From: Bin5 sp965261695
GTDB taxonomy: Bacteria; Chloroflexota; Anaerolineae; Caldilineales; Caldilineaceae
Length of the DNA stretch: 64,000 bases
Direction of reading: 5' to 3'
Assembly (NCBI GenBank): GCA_965261695.1
Contig: OZ253474.1
Location: 4,960,001-5,024,000 of the forward strand
Position 1 is the first letter of the stretch. The number at the start of each line of letters is the position of its first letter. The notes under the pieces were generated by a model. That model was not told the origin of the DNA. It was given only the letters and a program-made list of their open reading frames with translations, and made no database searches. A program made the position numbers and the translations under genes. Below are positions 53,352 to 61,960 of this stretch, piece after piece.

Positions 53352-54674
53352 ATGCTTCAAGACTCTATCCAATCTGCGCCGCTGGGCAGACAGAAACTGG
53401 CTGACGAGTCCTTCAAAGATCTCCATGGGATGACGGCGTCCAACGCCTTTCGCGTCGCCTGGGAAGGAGTGATGCTCAACAAGCTGCGCTCATTTCTCAC
53501 CACCCTGGGCATCATCATCGGCGTCGCCGCCGTGATCATCATGCTGGCCGTCAGCGCCGGCGCCGAGGCCGAAATCGAGGATCAGATCAGCGGGCTGGGC
53601 GCAAACCTGATCATGGTAACGCCCTTTCGCGCCTTCGGCGGCGTACGCGGGGCCGGCGGCGGCTTCCCCGGCGGTGGCGGAAACATCACCGCGCTTACCT
53701 ATGATGACGTCATCTTTCTTTCCCAGAATCTGGGCAATGTCAGCGGCGTATCGCTCGAGCAGGGCACAACGCAGAACGTGAAGGGCGGCTCCGCAACCAT
53801 GACCGCCGTCTCTATCGTGGGCGTGACCGCCGACTTCCTGGCGGTGCGAGACTACTCGGTCGCCCATGGGCGCTTCTTCACCCACGCAGAAGATGACGCC
53901 GTCCAACGGGTGGCTGTCCTTGGCGCCGGCATCGCCCAGGACCTGTTCGAGGGCGTTGAGCCGCTGGGCCAACAGGTGCGTATCGGCTCTTCGCGCTTCA
54001 CCGTCATCGGTGTGATGGCCGAACAGGGCGTCGTCGGCGCGACCGACAACGATGGCCGCATCTACATTCCCGCGTCTGTCGTCTTCAAGAAGTTCGGCGG
54101 CTCCGGCTTCGGCGGGAATCGCGTCCGCATGATTCTGGTTAAAGCAGAGAGCGGCGAAATGATGGACAGCGTAATAAACCAGATTACTTCATTGTTGTCC
54201 GCGCGGCGCAATGTCGATCCGGCCAGCCCCGATTTCGGCGTGCGCACACAGCAGGACATTGTCGACGCCCGCGCTTCCACCACAGCCGCGTTCCGCAGTC
54301 TGCTGGCGTGGGTGGCCGCTGTCTCGCTTGTCGTGGGGGGCATCGGCATCATGAACATCATGCTCGTCAGCGTGACCGAACGCACCCGCGAGATCGGCCT
54401 CCGCCAGGCGCTGGGCGCACGCCCGCGCGATGTGCAGCGTCAGTTCCTGATCGAAGCGGTGATGCTCAGCCTGGTGGGCGGCCTGGCCGGTCTGCTCATA
54501 GGCGTAGCCGGCTCCTTTGTCTTCGGCCAGCTGGGCGGCATGCGTACTGAACTCGTGCCCCTCTCCCTCCCTCTGGCCTTCGGCGCGTCCGCCGCCGTGG
54601 GCATCTTCTTCGGCTACTATCCGGCCACCCAGGCCGCTCGCCTGGACCCCATCGAGGCGCTGCGCCGCGAATGA
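53352..54674 (+). CDS. MacB-like ABC transporter permease
   Basis: 440 aa. An N-terminal helix (LRSFLTTLGIIIGVAAVIIM), a large MacB periplasmic core domain with a Gly-rich loop (GGVRGAGGGFPGGGGN), and three C-terminal helices of the FtsX domain, with the conserved GGIGIMNIMLVSVTERTREI and the ending DPIEALRRE. It works with the adaptor and ATPase as a mechanotransmission exporter of drugs, lipids or peptides. The first 26 residues before MTASNAF may not be conserved. Confidence 0.94.
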   Translation: MLQDSIQSAPLGRQKLADESFKDLHGMTASNAFRVAWEGVMLNKLRSFLTTLGIIIGVAAVIIMLAVSAGAEAEIEDQISGLGANLIMVTPFRAFGGVRGAGGGFPGGGGNITALTYDDVIFLSQNLGNVSGVSLEQGTTQNVKGGSATMTAVSIVGVTADFLAVRDYSVAHGRFFTHAEDDAVQRVAVLGAGIAQDLFEGVEPLGQQVRIGSSRFTVIGVMAEQGVVGATDNDGRIYIPASVVFKKFGGSGFGGNRVRMILVKAESGEMMDSVINQITSLLSARRNVDPASPDFGVRTQQDIVDARASTTAAFRSLLAWVAAVSLVVGGIGIMNIMLVSVTERTREIGLRQALGARPRDVQRQFLIEAVMLSLVGGLAGLLIGVAGSFVFGQLGGMRTELVPLSLPLAFGASAAVGIFFGYYPATQAARLDPIEALRRE

Positions 54675-54754
54675 TCCTGTGAAATGACGACGTCTTATTG
54701 AGCAAAATGGGCCTTCAAGCCCTCTCTCACCGTTCCCGACAGGAGAATCTTTCG

Positions 54755-55333
54755 ATGAACTTTCCCCTGCGTCCTGCCTTTGTACCGTTTGCGATCCTTG
54801 CCCTCTTGCTGATACCAATTGGATGTACCCAAATTGACGCGCCTGCGCAACCTGCCGCGCCTGCGCAACCTGCCGCGCCTGCACAACCTGCCGCTCCGGC
54901 CCAGCAAGAATCGGCTGCAACTGCGCCGTCCGAGAGCGCGGACTCTAAAGAAGCCATCAATATCGAGAAGATCAACCTCAACGATATGACTCGTGAACAG
55001 CTTCTTGATACCATTCCGCAGATGGGCAACCGCATGGTTCGCGAGTTCTTTGAGTATCAGCCCTATGTCAGCATCCAGCAGTTTCGCCGCGAAATCGGCA
55101 AATACGTTGATGATGTGCAAGTAGCCTTCTACGAAGACTATGTGTTTGTTCCCGTAGATGTCAACCAATCCGATTTGGAAACCATGAAGCAGGTGCCGGG
55201 CGTGGATGACGCAGTTGCCGATACGCTCATGCCGGCGCGGCCCTTCGACTCGAACGCTGCCTTCCTCGAGGCGCTTGCCGAGCACATCGCTGCCGAGCAG
55301 CTTGAGGGCGCAGCCTACTTTCTGAAAGAGTGA
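54755..55333 (+). CDS. Lipoprotein with helix-hairpin-helix (ComEA-like) repeats
   Basis: 192 aa. Lipobox LIPIGC, then an 18-bp tandem DNA repeat (54839-54898) giving PAQPAA three times, then two helix-hairpin-helix-like modules (INLNDMTREQLLDTIPQMG and VNQSDLETMKQVPGVDD) with the ComEA-type start. In ComEA this fold binds DNA in uptake; here the motifs are partly acidic and DNA binding is uncertain. ATG 54755 follows CAGGAG. It lies 80 bases after the permease gene and 4 bases before the next gene. Confidence 0.8.
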   Translation: MNFPLRPAFVPFAILALLLIPIGCTQIDAPAQPAAPAQPAAPAQPAAPAQQESAATAPSESADSKEAINIEKINLNDMTREQLLDTIPQMGNRMVREFFEYQPYVSIQQFRREIGKYVDDVQVAFYEDYVFVPVDVNQSDLETMKQVPGVDDAVADTLMPARPFDSNAAFLEALAEHIAAEQLEGAAYFLKE

Positions 55334-55337
55334 TCCG

Positions 55338-55784
55338 ATGAGCGCAGAAATCCTGGTTGTCCGCTTTCGTATCTTCCTGCTGCTGATCGCCGGAGTCAGT
55401 TGTGTCTTGGCCATCGTTGAATTATGGGCGGAGGAGCATACGGGAAACGTCGTCCAACTGATCCCTTTTGTTCTCTGCGGTCTGGGCGCGCTGGCAATTG
55501 CCGCCGCGCTCATTCGTCCGCAGCGGGCTATCCTTAAGTCTCTGCGCATCGTGATGGCCGCCATGCTTGTCGGCAGCCTGTTCGGACTATTCGAACACTT
55601 CGAACACAACCTGGAGTTCGCCAGGGAGATCCGGCCCAACGCCGCATCTTCGGTCTTGCTCATGGATACGCTGCACGGCGCCAACCCACTCCTTGCGCCG
55701 GGCATTCTGGCTCTGGCGGCCGTGTTGGCCATAGCCGCCACCTACTATCATCCAACCCTGCAAGCTCAGGAGGCCGCCGACTGA
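55338..55784 (+). CDS. Integral membrane protein, four helices
   Basis: 148 aa with four hydrophobic segments: FRIFLLLIAGVSCVLAIVEL, VVQLIPFVLCGLGALAIAAAL, LRIVMAAMLVGSLFGLFEHF and LLAPGILALAAVLAIAATYY. The sequence FEHFEHNLEFAREI after helix 3 is His/Glu-rich and might bind metal. No family recognised. It starts 4 bases after the lipoprotein stop, so the two probably act together at the membrane. Confidence 0.75.
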   Translation: MSAEILVVRFRIFLLLIAGVSCVLAIVELWAEEHTGNVVQLIPFVLCGLGALAIAAALIRPQRAILKSLRIVMAAMLVGSLFGLFEHFEHNLEFAREIRPNAASSVLLMDTLHGANPLLAPGILALAAVLAIAATYYHPTLQAQEAAD

Positions 55785-55960
55785 AGGGGCCTCCTCCCCT
55801 CATCTCTACCTACACATAGCCTGCATGTCGATGCTCGATCCGGCCCGACTGGAAAGTCTGTCCATGCAGCCAAGGATCGCCTGCCAGATTCTCTCCTGCC
55901 GCGCCATAATGTATACTGCCATGAAAGAAAATGTCTTTCATGTGATGCGCCTCCACAGAG

Positions 55961-57118
55961 ATGCAGCCCATGCACCGGCGCCGTATAGCGCTTCCAGCAA
56001 CACTCTGGCTAATCGCCGTGCTGTTCATCGGCCTGACCCGTCCGCCTCCGCCTCGCGTCCACACGCTGTCAGCCGGCGTCTATTTCGACAAGGTCTACGG
56101 CGCCTGGAAGGCGACCCTCATCGCCAATCACTCCGGTCTCGACCTGCAGGGCGTGTACATCGACGAGCCGGGGCCGCCTGGCGCCTTCTCGCTGCTCCTG
56201 CTGGACGAGTGGTCGACCGATGATGACACGCATATCGAGTGGGTAGACCTGCACATCCTGGAAACGCACGGCCTCGAACCCTCCGCCCAGCAGATTCGCG
56301 ATGAGTGGGTCGATCATCTGAACCACGACATCTGGGTATCCACCCGCCGCGCACGTGATCTGATGGACGAGGGCTTACTGCCGCCGCAGACCGGGAGCGC
56401 TGAGAACAACCCCGAAGGGACCTGGTCCATAGGCGCACAGTTTCAGACCGAACTGTTCGGGATGCTTGCTCCGGGTATGCCGGATGTCGCCGCGACCTAT
56501 GCCGAGCGTTTCGCCCGCATCACAAGCAGCGGTCCTGCCGTGGAGGCCAGCGTCTTCTACGCCGCGCTCTACAGCCTTGCCTTCTTTGACGATGATATAC
56601 CCGCCCTGATCGCCGCCGCCCGCCACTGCACAGACGACGAAGCCATCATCGCGCCAATCGTTGACAATGTCTTACGCTGGCATCAGCAGTACCCGCAAGA
56701 CTGGCGCGCCGCCCGGCAACAGATCCGCGATCTGTATGATACGGACCCGATGTGGTGGGCCTCGCGCGTGAACTTCGCCGTTACGATTATGGCTTTGCTG
56801 TACGGAGAGGGTGACATCCTCAAGACGATCGAAATCGCCGCGCTGGCCGGTTGGGACGCGGACAACAACATGGCCACAGCAGCCGGTCTGCTGGGGCTGG
56901 TCCACGGCAACGCTGAGCTACCGGAGGTGATCCGCGCCAGCACTGACATTTACTTCAACGAGGACGTCACCGGCGACCTGCCCCGCTACCAGACCGTCAC
57001 AGAGATCGCCCGCCGCACCCAGCGCCTGGCCGAACAAATGATCCGCCGCGCCGGTGGGTCGGCTGCCGGCAATTTGTACCGGATTCCGGCTGAAGCGGCA
57101 CTGCCGCAAGGGCGCTGA
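55961..57118 (+). CDS. Membrane-anchored ADP-ribosylglycohydrolase family protein
   Basis: 385 aa. An N-terminal signal or anchor (IALPATLWLIAVLFIGL) is followed by a DraG-like domain: AGVYFDKVYGAWKATLIANH, STDDDTHIEW at 85-94 (metal-binding Thr-Asp-Asp), and AGWDADNNMATAAGLLG (second metal site). The family removes ADP-ribose from proteins or nucleic acids, mostly in the cytoplasm; an exported member is unusual. ATG 55970 is an alternative start. The next gene follows 4 bases after its stop. Confidence 0.87.
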   Translation: MQPMHRRRIALPATLWLIAVLFIGLTRPPPPRVHTLSAGVYFDKVYGAWKATLIANHSGLDLQGVYIDEPGPPGAFSLLLLDEWSTDDDTHIEWVDLHILETHGLEPSAQQIRDEWVDHLNHDIWVSTRRARDLMDEGLLPPQTGSAENNPEGTWSIGAQFQTELFGMLAPGMPDVAATYAERFARITSSGPAVEASVFYAALYSLAFFDDDIPALIAAARHCTDDEAIIAPIVDNVLRWHQQYPQDWRAARQQIRDLYDTDPMWWASRVNFAVTIMALLYGEGDILKTIEIAALAGWDADNNMATAAGLLGLVHGNAELPEVIRASTDIYFNEDVTGDLPRYQTVTEIARRTQRLAEQMIRRAGGSAAGNLYRIPAEAALPQGR

Positions 57119-57122
57119 AGCC

Positions 57123-58652
57123 ATGGCAAGTCTGCGATTCTGGTCGATCCCTGTTGCCCTCTTCGCGCTCTCGCTCTCCGCTTACCTTGGCATGGTCTCA
57201 ATGCAGCTTCGCCATGGCAACCTGGGCGGCCCTGGGGTATTCGAGTTTCTGACCTGGTTCGGGTTGGCATTTCTCGCCTACGCCGCGGCCATCTTGTGGC
57301 TGGAACGCTGGTGGAACGCGGCAAGGAACGCAGGTTCACGCCGCCAACCCGGCATTCGAGGGTTTTTCTTGCTTGCCGGGCTTTGGGCAGGAGCTTTCCT
57401 CTTCCGCTGGCTCCTGCTGCAGACCTATCCCACACTTTCCTCGGATGTCTTCCGTTACATGTGGGATGGTCATGTTGCCGTAAACGGGATCAGCCCCTAC
57501 GAATTTCCCATCAACGCCTCGCAGCTGGACTGGCTGGATGCCCCCTTTCGCGCCCAGGCCAATCACGCATCGATGGCCAGCCCTTACATGCCGGCAGCCC
57601 AGTGGTTCTTCGCCGCAGTCGCCCTCTTCTACCCGCTCGAGCCGCTCTCATTCCAAACAGCCGCCGTACTGTTCGACCTGGCTACCGCCTTCATCCTGTC
57701 ACGGTTGCTGGCGCTCACCGACCTGCCTGCGCATCGCCTGCTCATCTATCTCTGGAACCCGCTCGTGATCGTGGAGACCGCCCAGGGCGCGCACGTGGAT
57801 GCGCTGATGGTCATGCTGATGATGCTGGCTGTCTACGCCATCGCGAGTCTGTCAACCCCGACGCCTACGGCGGCGCCGCAGAACGGGCGTCGCCCTCACG
57901 GCCTTGCCCGCATCTCGTTTTCCGTGCTGGCGCCGGCGCTACTGGCGCTGGCAACGCTGACGAAACTGATCCCCCTTCTCCTGGCGCCTGTTTTCTGGTG
58001 GCGCTGGAACTGGGGCAGTCGCCTCTTGTACGGCTATCTGGTCATCGCGATGCTCGTGTCACCGGCTTTGCGCGCCGGCTGGGGGTTGATCGGCGAGCTT
58101 GACGGCCGCGGTCTTTTCGGCGCATTCCGCATCTACCAGGAGCAGTGGAACTTCAACAGCGGCCTGTTCCATTGGCTGGAAGCGTGGCTGATGCAGATGG
58201 GAATCAGCGCACCGATGTCCCAGGCCCAGGAAATTACCTTCTTCTTGCTGTTCTTGCTCCTGCTGAGCGTGTGGTTGTGGTCTCGTCACTCCCGTGACGA
58301 CCTGCGTGCAACCCTGCGCTGGCTGGCGATTCCACTGGCCGGCTACCTCCTGCTTGCGGCTACCGCTCACCCCTGGTATCTGTTGGCGCTGATGCCGTTC
58401 TTGCCCCTCTTGACGCCTGCGGCGAACGAACCAAGGAGCATCTGGTTGTGGCCGCTGCCCTGGCTCTGGCTCAGCGCCGCGCTCGCCCTCTCCTATCTTA
58501 CCTACCTTGATCCCGCCAATCTTAGCGAGTACGAGTGGGTGCGTCGATGGGAGTGGCTGCCGGCGCTGGGGCTGCTGGCGATCGCGCTACGATGGGGAGC
58601 GCCAAGACGTACTTTCCTCCCCGGCGCAGTTGAACGGATGGACGATACTTGA
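57123..58652 (+). CDS. Multi-pass GT-C glycosyltransferase (mannosyltransferase-like)
   Basis: 509 aa with about 10-12 hydrophobic helices. SSDVFRYMWDGHVAVNGISP Y matches the first loop of polyprenol-phosphate-mannose-dependent transferases (the acidic Asp before a Tyr/Met-rich loop), and AHPWYLLALMPFLPLL is a later family feature. It probably adds a sugar from a lipid-linked donor to an envelope glycan. ATG 57123 lies 4 bases after the glycohydrolase stop. Confidence 0.83.
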   Translation: MASLRFWSIPVALFALSLSAYLGMVSMQLRHGNLGGPGVFEFLTWFGLAFLAYAAAILWLERWWNAARNAGSRRQPGIRGFFLLAGLWAGAFLFRWLLLQTYPTLSSDVFRYMWDGHVAVNGISPYEFPINASQLDWLDAPFRAQANHASMASPYMPAAQWFFAAVALFYPLEPLSFQTAAVLFDLATAFILSRLLALTDLPAHRLLIYLWNPLVIVETAQGAHVDALMVMLMMLAVYAIASLSTPTPTAAPQNGRRPHGLARISFSVLAPALLALATLTKLIPLLLAPVFWWRWNWGSRLLYGYLVIAMLVSPALRAGWGLIGELDGRGLFGAFRIYQEQWNFNSGLFHWLEAWLMQMGISAPMSQAQEITFFLLFLLLLSVWLWSRHSRDDLRATLRWLAIPLAGYLLLAATAHPWYLLALMPFLPLLTPAANEPRSIWLWPLPWLWLSAALALSYLTYLDPANLSEYEWVRRWEWLPALGLLAIALRWGAPRRTFLPGAVERMDDT

Positions 58653-58719
58653 ATGGCAGACCGGCATCTGCAGCAGCATCCTTCGACGCTTGTTCTTACC
58701 GCTCTTGTCAGCTCAAGCC

Positions 58720-60531
58720 CTATTCGCCGCTCACAAAGCGGATTATCTGAATCCCTGTGAAGTCAGCCCGCCCATCTTCACGTAACAGTTTGCCCAACTC
58801 CATCGGAACCGTTCCGGACGGGTCGGAGTACCAGTTGTGGGAATAGACGAGCCATACCTGCTCCCGTCCATCGAGCATTTCCTGTACATGGGCCATATCG
58901 CTCTCGGCCATGGCCGGCTCCAGTTGACCTCGCTCGAACAGGTCCACCGGTAGCCCCTTCAATTCCGTATCCAGGCCATAACGTTTGTAATAGTACTCGA
59001 AGGGAATCTGCACCCACGTGGCATTGAAGACGATCACATCTCCCCGCTCGACCTGCTCCGCAATATACGCAGCCGCCTTGTCCCATCCCTCTTTCGGAAA
59101 CCAGTAATAGTAGCCGCTCAGTGAGAGCCCGCTCAGTGTCAGGATAGCCAGCACGATGATCAGTTGCGCGCCTTGGCGCACCGCCGCCAATATTACGGCG
59201 AATTTCCTCGTTCCTGTTGATGCTGCGCTGCCTGAGATTTGCCTCGTCGTCGTCGAAAGACGCGCCAACGCCGGGCCGCCGACAAATCGAATGCCCGCGG
59301 CGACCAGCAAAAGGTAGGGCAGCGTCGTCCAGATGAGCGGACGCTCGGAGTAGATCGGGCTGCGCAGACTGACCAGGAATGCGACAATGTGAGGCAGGGC
59401 AAACAGGCAGACGAGCAAAATGACAGTCGCGCCGCCTCCCACCCGCGACGCCGCTGAGCCGCCGTTTTCCTGTGGATGGTCCTTCACCGTGGGCGCATGT
59501 GGTTGCCGGCTGCCGGGCGGCAAGACACCCTTCAAGAGCAGGCCGATAAGCCCGGCCAATGCTAGAAACGGATAGCTCCACATCCACAGCGGTCGCACCG
59601 GGAAATCAGCGGCTAAAAAGGCGAAATGAAAGTTGCGAAAGGTGTCCAGCACCAGCTTCGGCCAGGGCGGCGGCAGCCAGAATCCCCCTTCCACGTCAAG
59701 TGTCTGGATGATGAATGGCATGGCCCAGGGCAACCACAATAAGACCGCCAGGCCCTGGTACTTGATCCATCGGCTCCAAAACACATCGCAGTCGGTTGGT
59801 GCCCCCACTTGAATCCCTGTTCCATCCGGCTCGACAGCAAACTCCCCCTGTGGCTCCCTCCTCTCCAAGTCCCCGCTCCCATGGCCAAACCCGGATGGAG
59901 ACAGCAGGAAGACGATGCCCATCGCCGCATTCAACGCAACCGGCAAAAAGACGGCAGCCGTGTTGTGGGTCAGCATCACAAGCGCCTGCGCAAAGGCCAG
60001 GCCGACCCAATCTCGACCGCGCGCGTCCTGCCTGGTCAGCAGTCGCGCCAGGAAAAACAGGACGCACGCCACCTCCAGCGTGAGCAGCGCGTACATGCGC
60101 GTTTCCTGGGCAAACTGGACGTGAAAGGGCGATATCGCCAGGATGCCGACCGCAACTGCCGCCGTCGACCGGTCCAGCAAACGCCGCCCCGCGACGTAAA
60201 ACAGCGGCACCGTGAGCGTCGAGAAGAGCGCAGACAGCGTCCGTACCGCCCCCTGCAACTCGCCGAACAGCTCGATCCAGAGATGCAGCAGGCTGTAGTA
60301 CAGCGGCGGATGCTGGTCGATGCGGATCAGCCACTGCCAACCCTCCCACAGACTGTGGCCGGCGATCCAAACGCTGAAGGCCTCATCCAACCAGATACTC
60401 TTCCCGCCGATCCTGTAGAAGCGCAAAAAGCACGCCGCCAGTGTGACCGCGCCCACAAAGATCAGTTCGTTCCGATTCGCTTGCATTCCTGCTATCAAGC
60501 CTGCTCTGCGTTCTGCACTCATCAACCCCAT
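58720..60531 (-). CDS. GT39/GT83-like glycosyltransferase, multi-pass membrane protein
   Basis: About 603 aa. WLDEAFSVWIAG carries the Asp-Glu pair of PMT/ArnT-type GT-C enzymes, followed by RIDQHPPLYYSLLHLW and about 11 hydrophobic helices; the C-terminal domain is soluble and extracytoplasmic (EQVERGDVIVFNATWVQIPF). Likely transfers a sugar from polyprenyl phosphate to lipid or protein. Start uncertain: ATG 60531 is used, ATG 60486 is possible and the frame is open to 60588. Convergent with the preceding GT-C gene. Confidence 0.87.
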   Translation of the reverse strand: MGLMSAERRAGLIAGMQANRNELIFVGAVTLAACFLRFYRIGGKSIWLDEAFSVWIAGHSLWEGWQWLIRIDQHPPLYYSLLHLWIELFGELQGAVRTLSALFSTLTVPLFYVAGRRLLDRSTAAVAVGILAISPFHVQFAQETRMYALLTLEVACVLFFLARLLTRQDARGRDWVGLAFAQALVMLTHNTAAVFLPVALNAAMGIVFLLSPSGFGHGSGDLERREPQGEFAVEPDGTGIQVGAPTDCDVFWSRWIKYQGLAVLLWLPWAMPFIIQTLDVEGGFWLPPPWPKLVLDTFRNFHFAFLAADFPVRPLWMWSYPFLALAGLIGLLLKGVLPPGSRQPHAPTVKDHPQENGGSAASRVGGGATVILLVCLFALPHIVAFLVSLRSPIYSERPLIWTTLPYLLLVAAGIRFVGGPALARLSTTTRQISGSAASTGTRKFAVILAAVRQGAQLIIVLAILTLSGLSLSGYYYWFPKEGWDKAAAYIAEQVERGDVIVFNATWVQIPFEYYYKRYGLDTELKGLPVDLFERGQLEPAMAESDMAHVQEMLDGREQVWLVYSHNWYSDPSGTVPMELGKLLREDGRADFTGIQIIRFVSGE

Positions 60532-61093
60532 TATGGCATCGACCTCGCCAGGCATCAACTGCGCCGCGCTGCGCCAGCAGGCGGGCACGCGCTGGTCTCG
60601 ACAGGACGCTCACGCCATGCTTGCCCCCGCGCCCGCCCACCCGGCGACCGCCGCCATGAAATGCCGGTATGACCGACTTCATCCCAACTCTGGACTGCGC
60701 CCCTTCAATCGAAACACCTTGCAATAGGAATTGGACTGGCATATACTATCCAAAGGCCCTGTATACAATGGGCTGGACGACGCGTTCTGCTTTCGCTTCC
60801 ACTGCACATTTATAACCTGCTCCTGTCACGCCGCCACGCTCCCGAACGTGAGACCTCCAGGAAAATCTATCTTCACCTTTCGAGAGATCGCCTGTTTTAG
60901 CGCGCCACTTCGCGCCACTTCGCGACACTTCGCCGCGAACTGCGACTGATCCCGTCCAAACACGCCCCGCCCCCATTCCCGCCTGCACCCAAGCAGGCAT
61001 GGGCGTTGCAAAGCAGCACATGCCCATGTACAATTTCAGTGATCAGCCTGCCCCATGCCCCAATGTTCGCCCAGACCGTCCAAACTGGCGAGA
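60532..61093. other. Intergenic stretch between divergent genes, with small repeats
   Basis: No supported gene in about 560 bases. It must hold promoters for both directions. Visible are a decamer array (60901-60930) and the hairpin GCCTGC-ACCCAA-GCAGGC (60981-60998). Its reading frames are short and not protein-like. Confidence 0.55.
60901..60930. repeat. 10-bp tandem repeat, three units
   Basis: CGCGCCACTT, CGCGCCACTT and CGCGACACTT in direct succession, then a partial fourth unit (CGCCGCGAAC). Like the array at 47761-47830, it has a 10-base period and lies in an intergenic region. Confidence 0.75.
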
Positions 61094-61960
61094 CCTTCAA
61101 TGGCTTCCCCCCTTCAACTACAGGTCATCGCGCCGTGGCGCCAACGCTTCCGAGGCAAGGGGCTTGGCAGCGCCTGCGTAGCGCCTGAAAATCCCGCCCG
61201 CGGGATCGTTCAAGCCAGTTGGGACGGCCCGCAGCTCCAGATTTACGCATGGGAGATTCCATCCGGCGACCTGCGGCCCCTCCTCTGGGACCCGCGCACG
61301 GACCAGCGCCGCGATCTGCTTCCGTCCGCCGCCAACGAAGCCGTTCTGCCCATCGACTGGTCCGCCGATGGAACCAGGCTGCTGCTTCAGACCACCCATG
61401 ATAGAAGCGCAGGACTTTTCGTCTACGACCTGGCCGGTGACGAGTTGCGTCCACTCAACTGTCCGCCGGGGACTTTCCGCGGGAGCAGCGGGCCGTTCCA
61501 CAGCGGGACAGCCGCCACCTTCTTCGGCCCGGACGGAACCGTATGGGCGCTCTCGCAGAAACCGGATCTTTGGGCCGGCGCTGTCGCGCCCGTGGCAATT
61601 GTGGATTGGACGATGAACGACGAGGACTCTTCTGCCGCTATGCGGGGCTGGGCGCGCATGATTTTCGACGGCTCGCCCCAGCAGAAGGCGAACCTGTACA
61701 GGGAACGCTCGCCCCTCACTCACGCGGCCGCCATCCAGGCTCCCCTGCTGATCTTTCAGGGGCGGCATGACAGCTGCGCCACGCCCTGCCAAATGGAGGT
61801 CTTCGCCCGCAGAATGCAGGAGATGGACAAAGATTTCACCCTGATCTGGCTCGATGCCGGGCGTGGCGCGGGCAGCTCAGCGACCGCCGAACGCATTCAT
61901 GAGGCGCACATGAAGTTCGCCTATCGAGTACTGGGGCTGTCCGAACCGGATGTGGACTGA
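61094..61960 (+). CDS. Degenerate S9 (prolyl oligopeptidase family) protein lacking the catalytic centre
   Basis: About 288 aa against 600 or more for the family. The N-terminal part has beta-propeller-like units (LQIYAWEIPSGDLRPLLWDP, IDWSADGTRLLLQTTHDRSA). It jumps at FFGPDGTVWALSQKPDLWAG into the hydrolase C-terminus (DEDSSAAMRGWARMIFDGSP, LIFQGRHDSCATP). The nucleophile elbow GxSxGG is missing, and where the catalytic His is expected the sequence is LDAGRGAG. An internal deletion is the simplest explanation, so it is a pseudogene or a pseudoenzyme. ATG 61055 is an alternative start. The next gene overlaps its stop. Confidence 0.7.
   Translation, partial: PSMASPLQLQVIAPWRQRFRGKGLGSACVAPENPARGIVQASWDGPQLQIYAWEIPSGDLRPLLWDPRTDQRRDLLPSAANEAVLPIDWSADGTRLLLQTTHDRSAGLFVYDLAGDELRPLNCPPGTFRGSSGPFHSGTAATFFGPDGTVWALSQKPDLWAGAVAPVAIVDWTMNDEDSSAAMRGWARMIFDGSPQQKANLYRERSPLTHAAAIQAPLLIFQGRHDSCATPCQMEVFARRMQEMDKDFTLIWLDAGRGAGSSATAERIHEAHMKFAYRVLGLSEPDVD

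Noticed and set aside
60731..60949. 72-codon frame in the intergenic region at 60.8 kb
   Set aside because: Cys/Thr/Arg-rich product over the decamer repeats, with no ribosome site and no family pattern.
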